Below are positions 63,280-64,000 of a stretch of DNA of 64,000 bases, piece by piece (the first letter of the stretch is position 1; every line of letters starts with the position of its first letter). Below the pieces are notes generated by a model. That model was not told where the DNA came from, did not search any database, and saw only the letters and a list, made by a program, of their open reading frames with translations. The DNA comes from Talaromyces rugulosus (taxonomy: Eukaryota; Ascomycota; Eurotiomycetes; Eurotiales; Trichocomaceae): the NCBI RefSeq assembly GCF_013368755.1, contig NC_049564.1:1186001-1250000 (forward strand). Direction: 5' to 3'. The translations under genes and the position numbers were made by a program.

Positions 63280-64000
63280 TTATATCGTCTGTTTATTCAA
63301 AAAAGTGGCAATGCGGCGCCACATCTCGACCGGGTTGGAATACATAGGGAAATGGCCGCTCTCCGGAATTTGCGCCAATTCTACGCCCTCATTCTTCAAT
63401 CGCCGTAGATACGATAACCCGGAGTTCTCCTCCCCATACATAAACATTCTAGGACAGTGCAGGCTCAAGAACACCCCGAGTAAGTCTTCGGTGTCACATA
63501 ACCGCACTATGGACTCGAAGATCGGACGCACCACGCCAGCTTGTACCCGCGCGCGCAAGGTACTGGCATACAATGGGCTGGAGAAAGACTTTGTCTCTCG
63601 CGTGCGGACAATAAACTCATCCAGGAATGCCTCTGGATTATCGGACGGGAAGTCGAAGATTTGCCGGCTCAGGAAGCAGTCCTCCGGTGCCAGATTGCCT
63701 TTGATGTCGATGAAGCTCAAGACTCGGTCACGATGCTGGTGGACAAGGAGAAGAGCCGTGAGCCCGCCCATAGAATGGCCCATGATATGGAATTTGTCGA
63801 TTTTGAAGTGCGAAAGCACGGCCGATGCAGTCGCGACTAAGAAGGGGATATCAATGGCATAGAGGTTATCGCTATGGGAGTGACCACAGCCTGGCGCGTC
63901 GTACGCGAGAAGGCCATACTGCTGCAGGGCCGGCTTTAAAATGATGTCGGCCAGATCCTCTTTGCAAGAACCGAAGCCGTGTAGAAACAAGATCGGAGGA
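63280..64000 (-). CDS. Alpha/beta hydrolase, C-terminal 239 residues (5' end beyond window)
   Basis: Open to the right edge, reading PPILFLHGFGSCKEDLADII. HGFG provides the oxyanion-hole region, HIMGHSMGGLTALLLV the nucleophile elbow GHSMG with Ser, and a GHSMGG-type core is typical of the MhpC/meta-cleavage hydrolase and epoxide-hydrolase-like groups. The acid is probably the Asp or Glu in MFMYGEENSGLSYL, and PESGHFPMYSNPVEMWRRI gives the catalytic His. No internal stop or intron in the visible part, so unlike its neighbours it looks intact. It probably belongs to the same catabolic group as the HpaI- and RraA-type genes. The substrate cannot be told. Confidence 0.85.
   Translation of the reverse strand, partial: PPILFLHGFGSCKEDLADIILKPALQQYGLLAYDAPGCGHSHSDNLYAIDIPFLVATASAVLSHFKIDKFHIMGHSMGGLTALLLVHQHRDRVLSFIDIKGNLAPEDCFLSRQIFDFPSDNPEAFLDEFIVRTRETKSFSSPLYASTLRARVQAGVVRPIFESIVRLCDTEDLLGVFLSLHCPRMFMYGEENSGLSYLRRLKNEGVELAQIPESGHFPMYSNPVEMWRRIATFLNKQTI

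Noticed and set aside
1..64000. CRISPR array, bacterial operon signals or virus genes
   Set aside because: None seen. Intron-bearing genes of clear fungal type fill the window, and the only tandem array (50598-50699) has adjacent units without spacers.

Overview
The window is nuclear DNA of a filamentous ascomycete (Pezizomycotina). Genes have several short introns (about 50-100 nt, GTANGT donors, CTNAC-like branch sites). There is a dispersed single 5S rRNA gene. The gene content is typical of Eurotiomycetes: a WOPR regulator, LysM and RraA-type genes, and a urease accessory gene. A member of Eurotiales or a close relative is likely, but I cannot name the species from sequence alone. Exon structures were assembled by eye from splice signals, reading phase and family knowledge.

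From 1 to about 49 kb the window is a conserved core. In order it holds: RRP36 (cut by the left edge), an FCP1/NIF-domain protein, eEF1B-gamma, mitochondrial uS9, a Q-rich orphan, calcineurin B, EPL1 (NuA4), an RKM4-like SET methyltransferase, KAE1 (KEOPS), a small membrane protein, the SNF1/AMPK beta subunit, COQ8, UreF, BRE1, BDP1 (TFIIIB), SARAF, MMM1 (ERMES), acireductone dioxygenase, a frameshifted cysteine-rich surface protein, MTO1, a WOPR morphology regulator behind 4.4 kb of non-coding DNA, and cardiolipin synthase. A complete 5S rRNA gene sits inside the last intron of the cardiolipin synthase gene. Several themes recur: mitochondrial function (uS9, COQ8, MMM1, MTO1, CRD1), chromatin and transcription (EPL1, BRE1, BDP1), and nutrient or calcium signalling (cnaB, AMPK beta, SARAF). 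Most neighbours are divergent pairs sharing promoters of about 0.2-0.5 kb.

From about 49 kb to the right edge the character changes to accessory DNA. It contains decayed coding scraps, a pair of convergent paralogues of unknown function, and a 255-bp inverted-repeat (MITE-like) element between them. Next come a candidate zinc-dependent deaminase-fold protein with a small same-strand neighbour gene, a multi-LysM protein without a recognisable first exon, and an orphan gene. After these lie a 5'-only fragment of an aspartate aminotransferase with TTAGGG repeats in its intron, a tandem RraA gene with a dead first half, an HpaI-type aldolase with a frameshift, and an alpha/beta hydrolase cut by the right edge. 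The last four look like the remains of a small catabolic cluster.

The most interesting points are the deaminase candidate and its neighbour, the intron-nested 5S gene, the duplicated orphan family around the MITE, and the several independent gene breaks in the last 5 kb.
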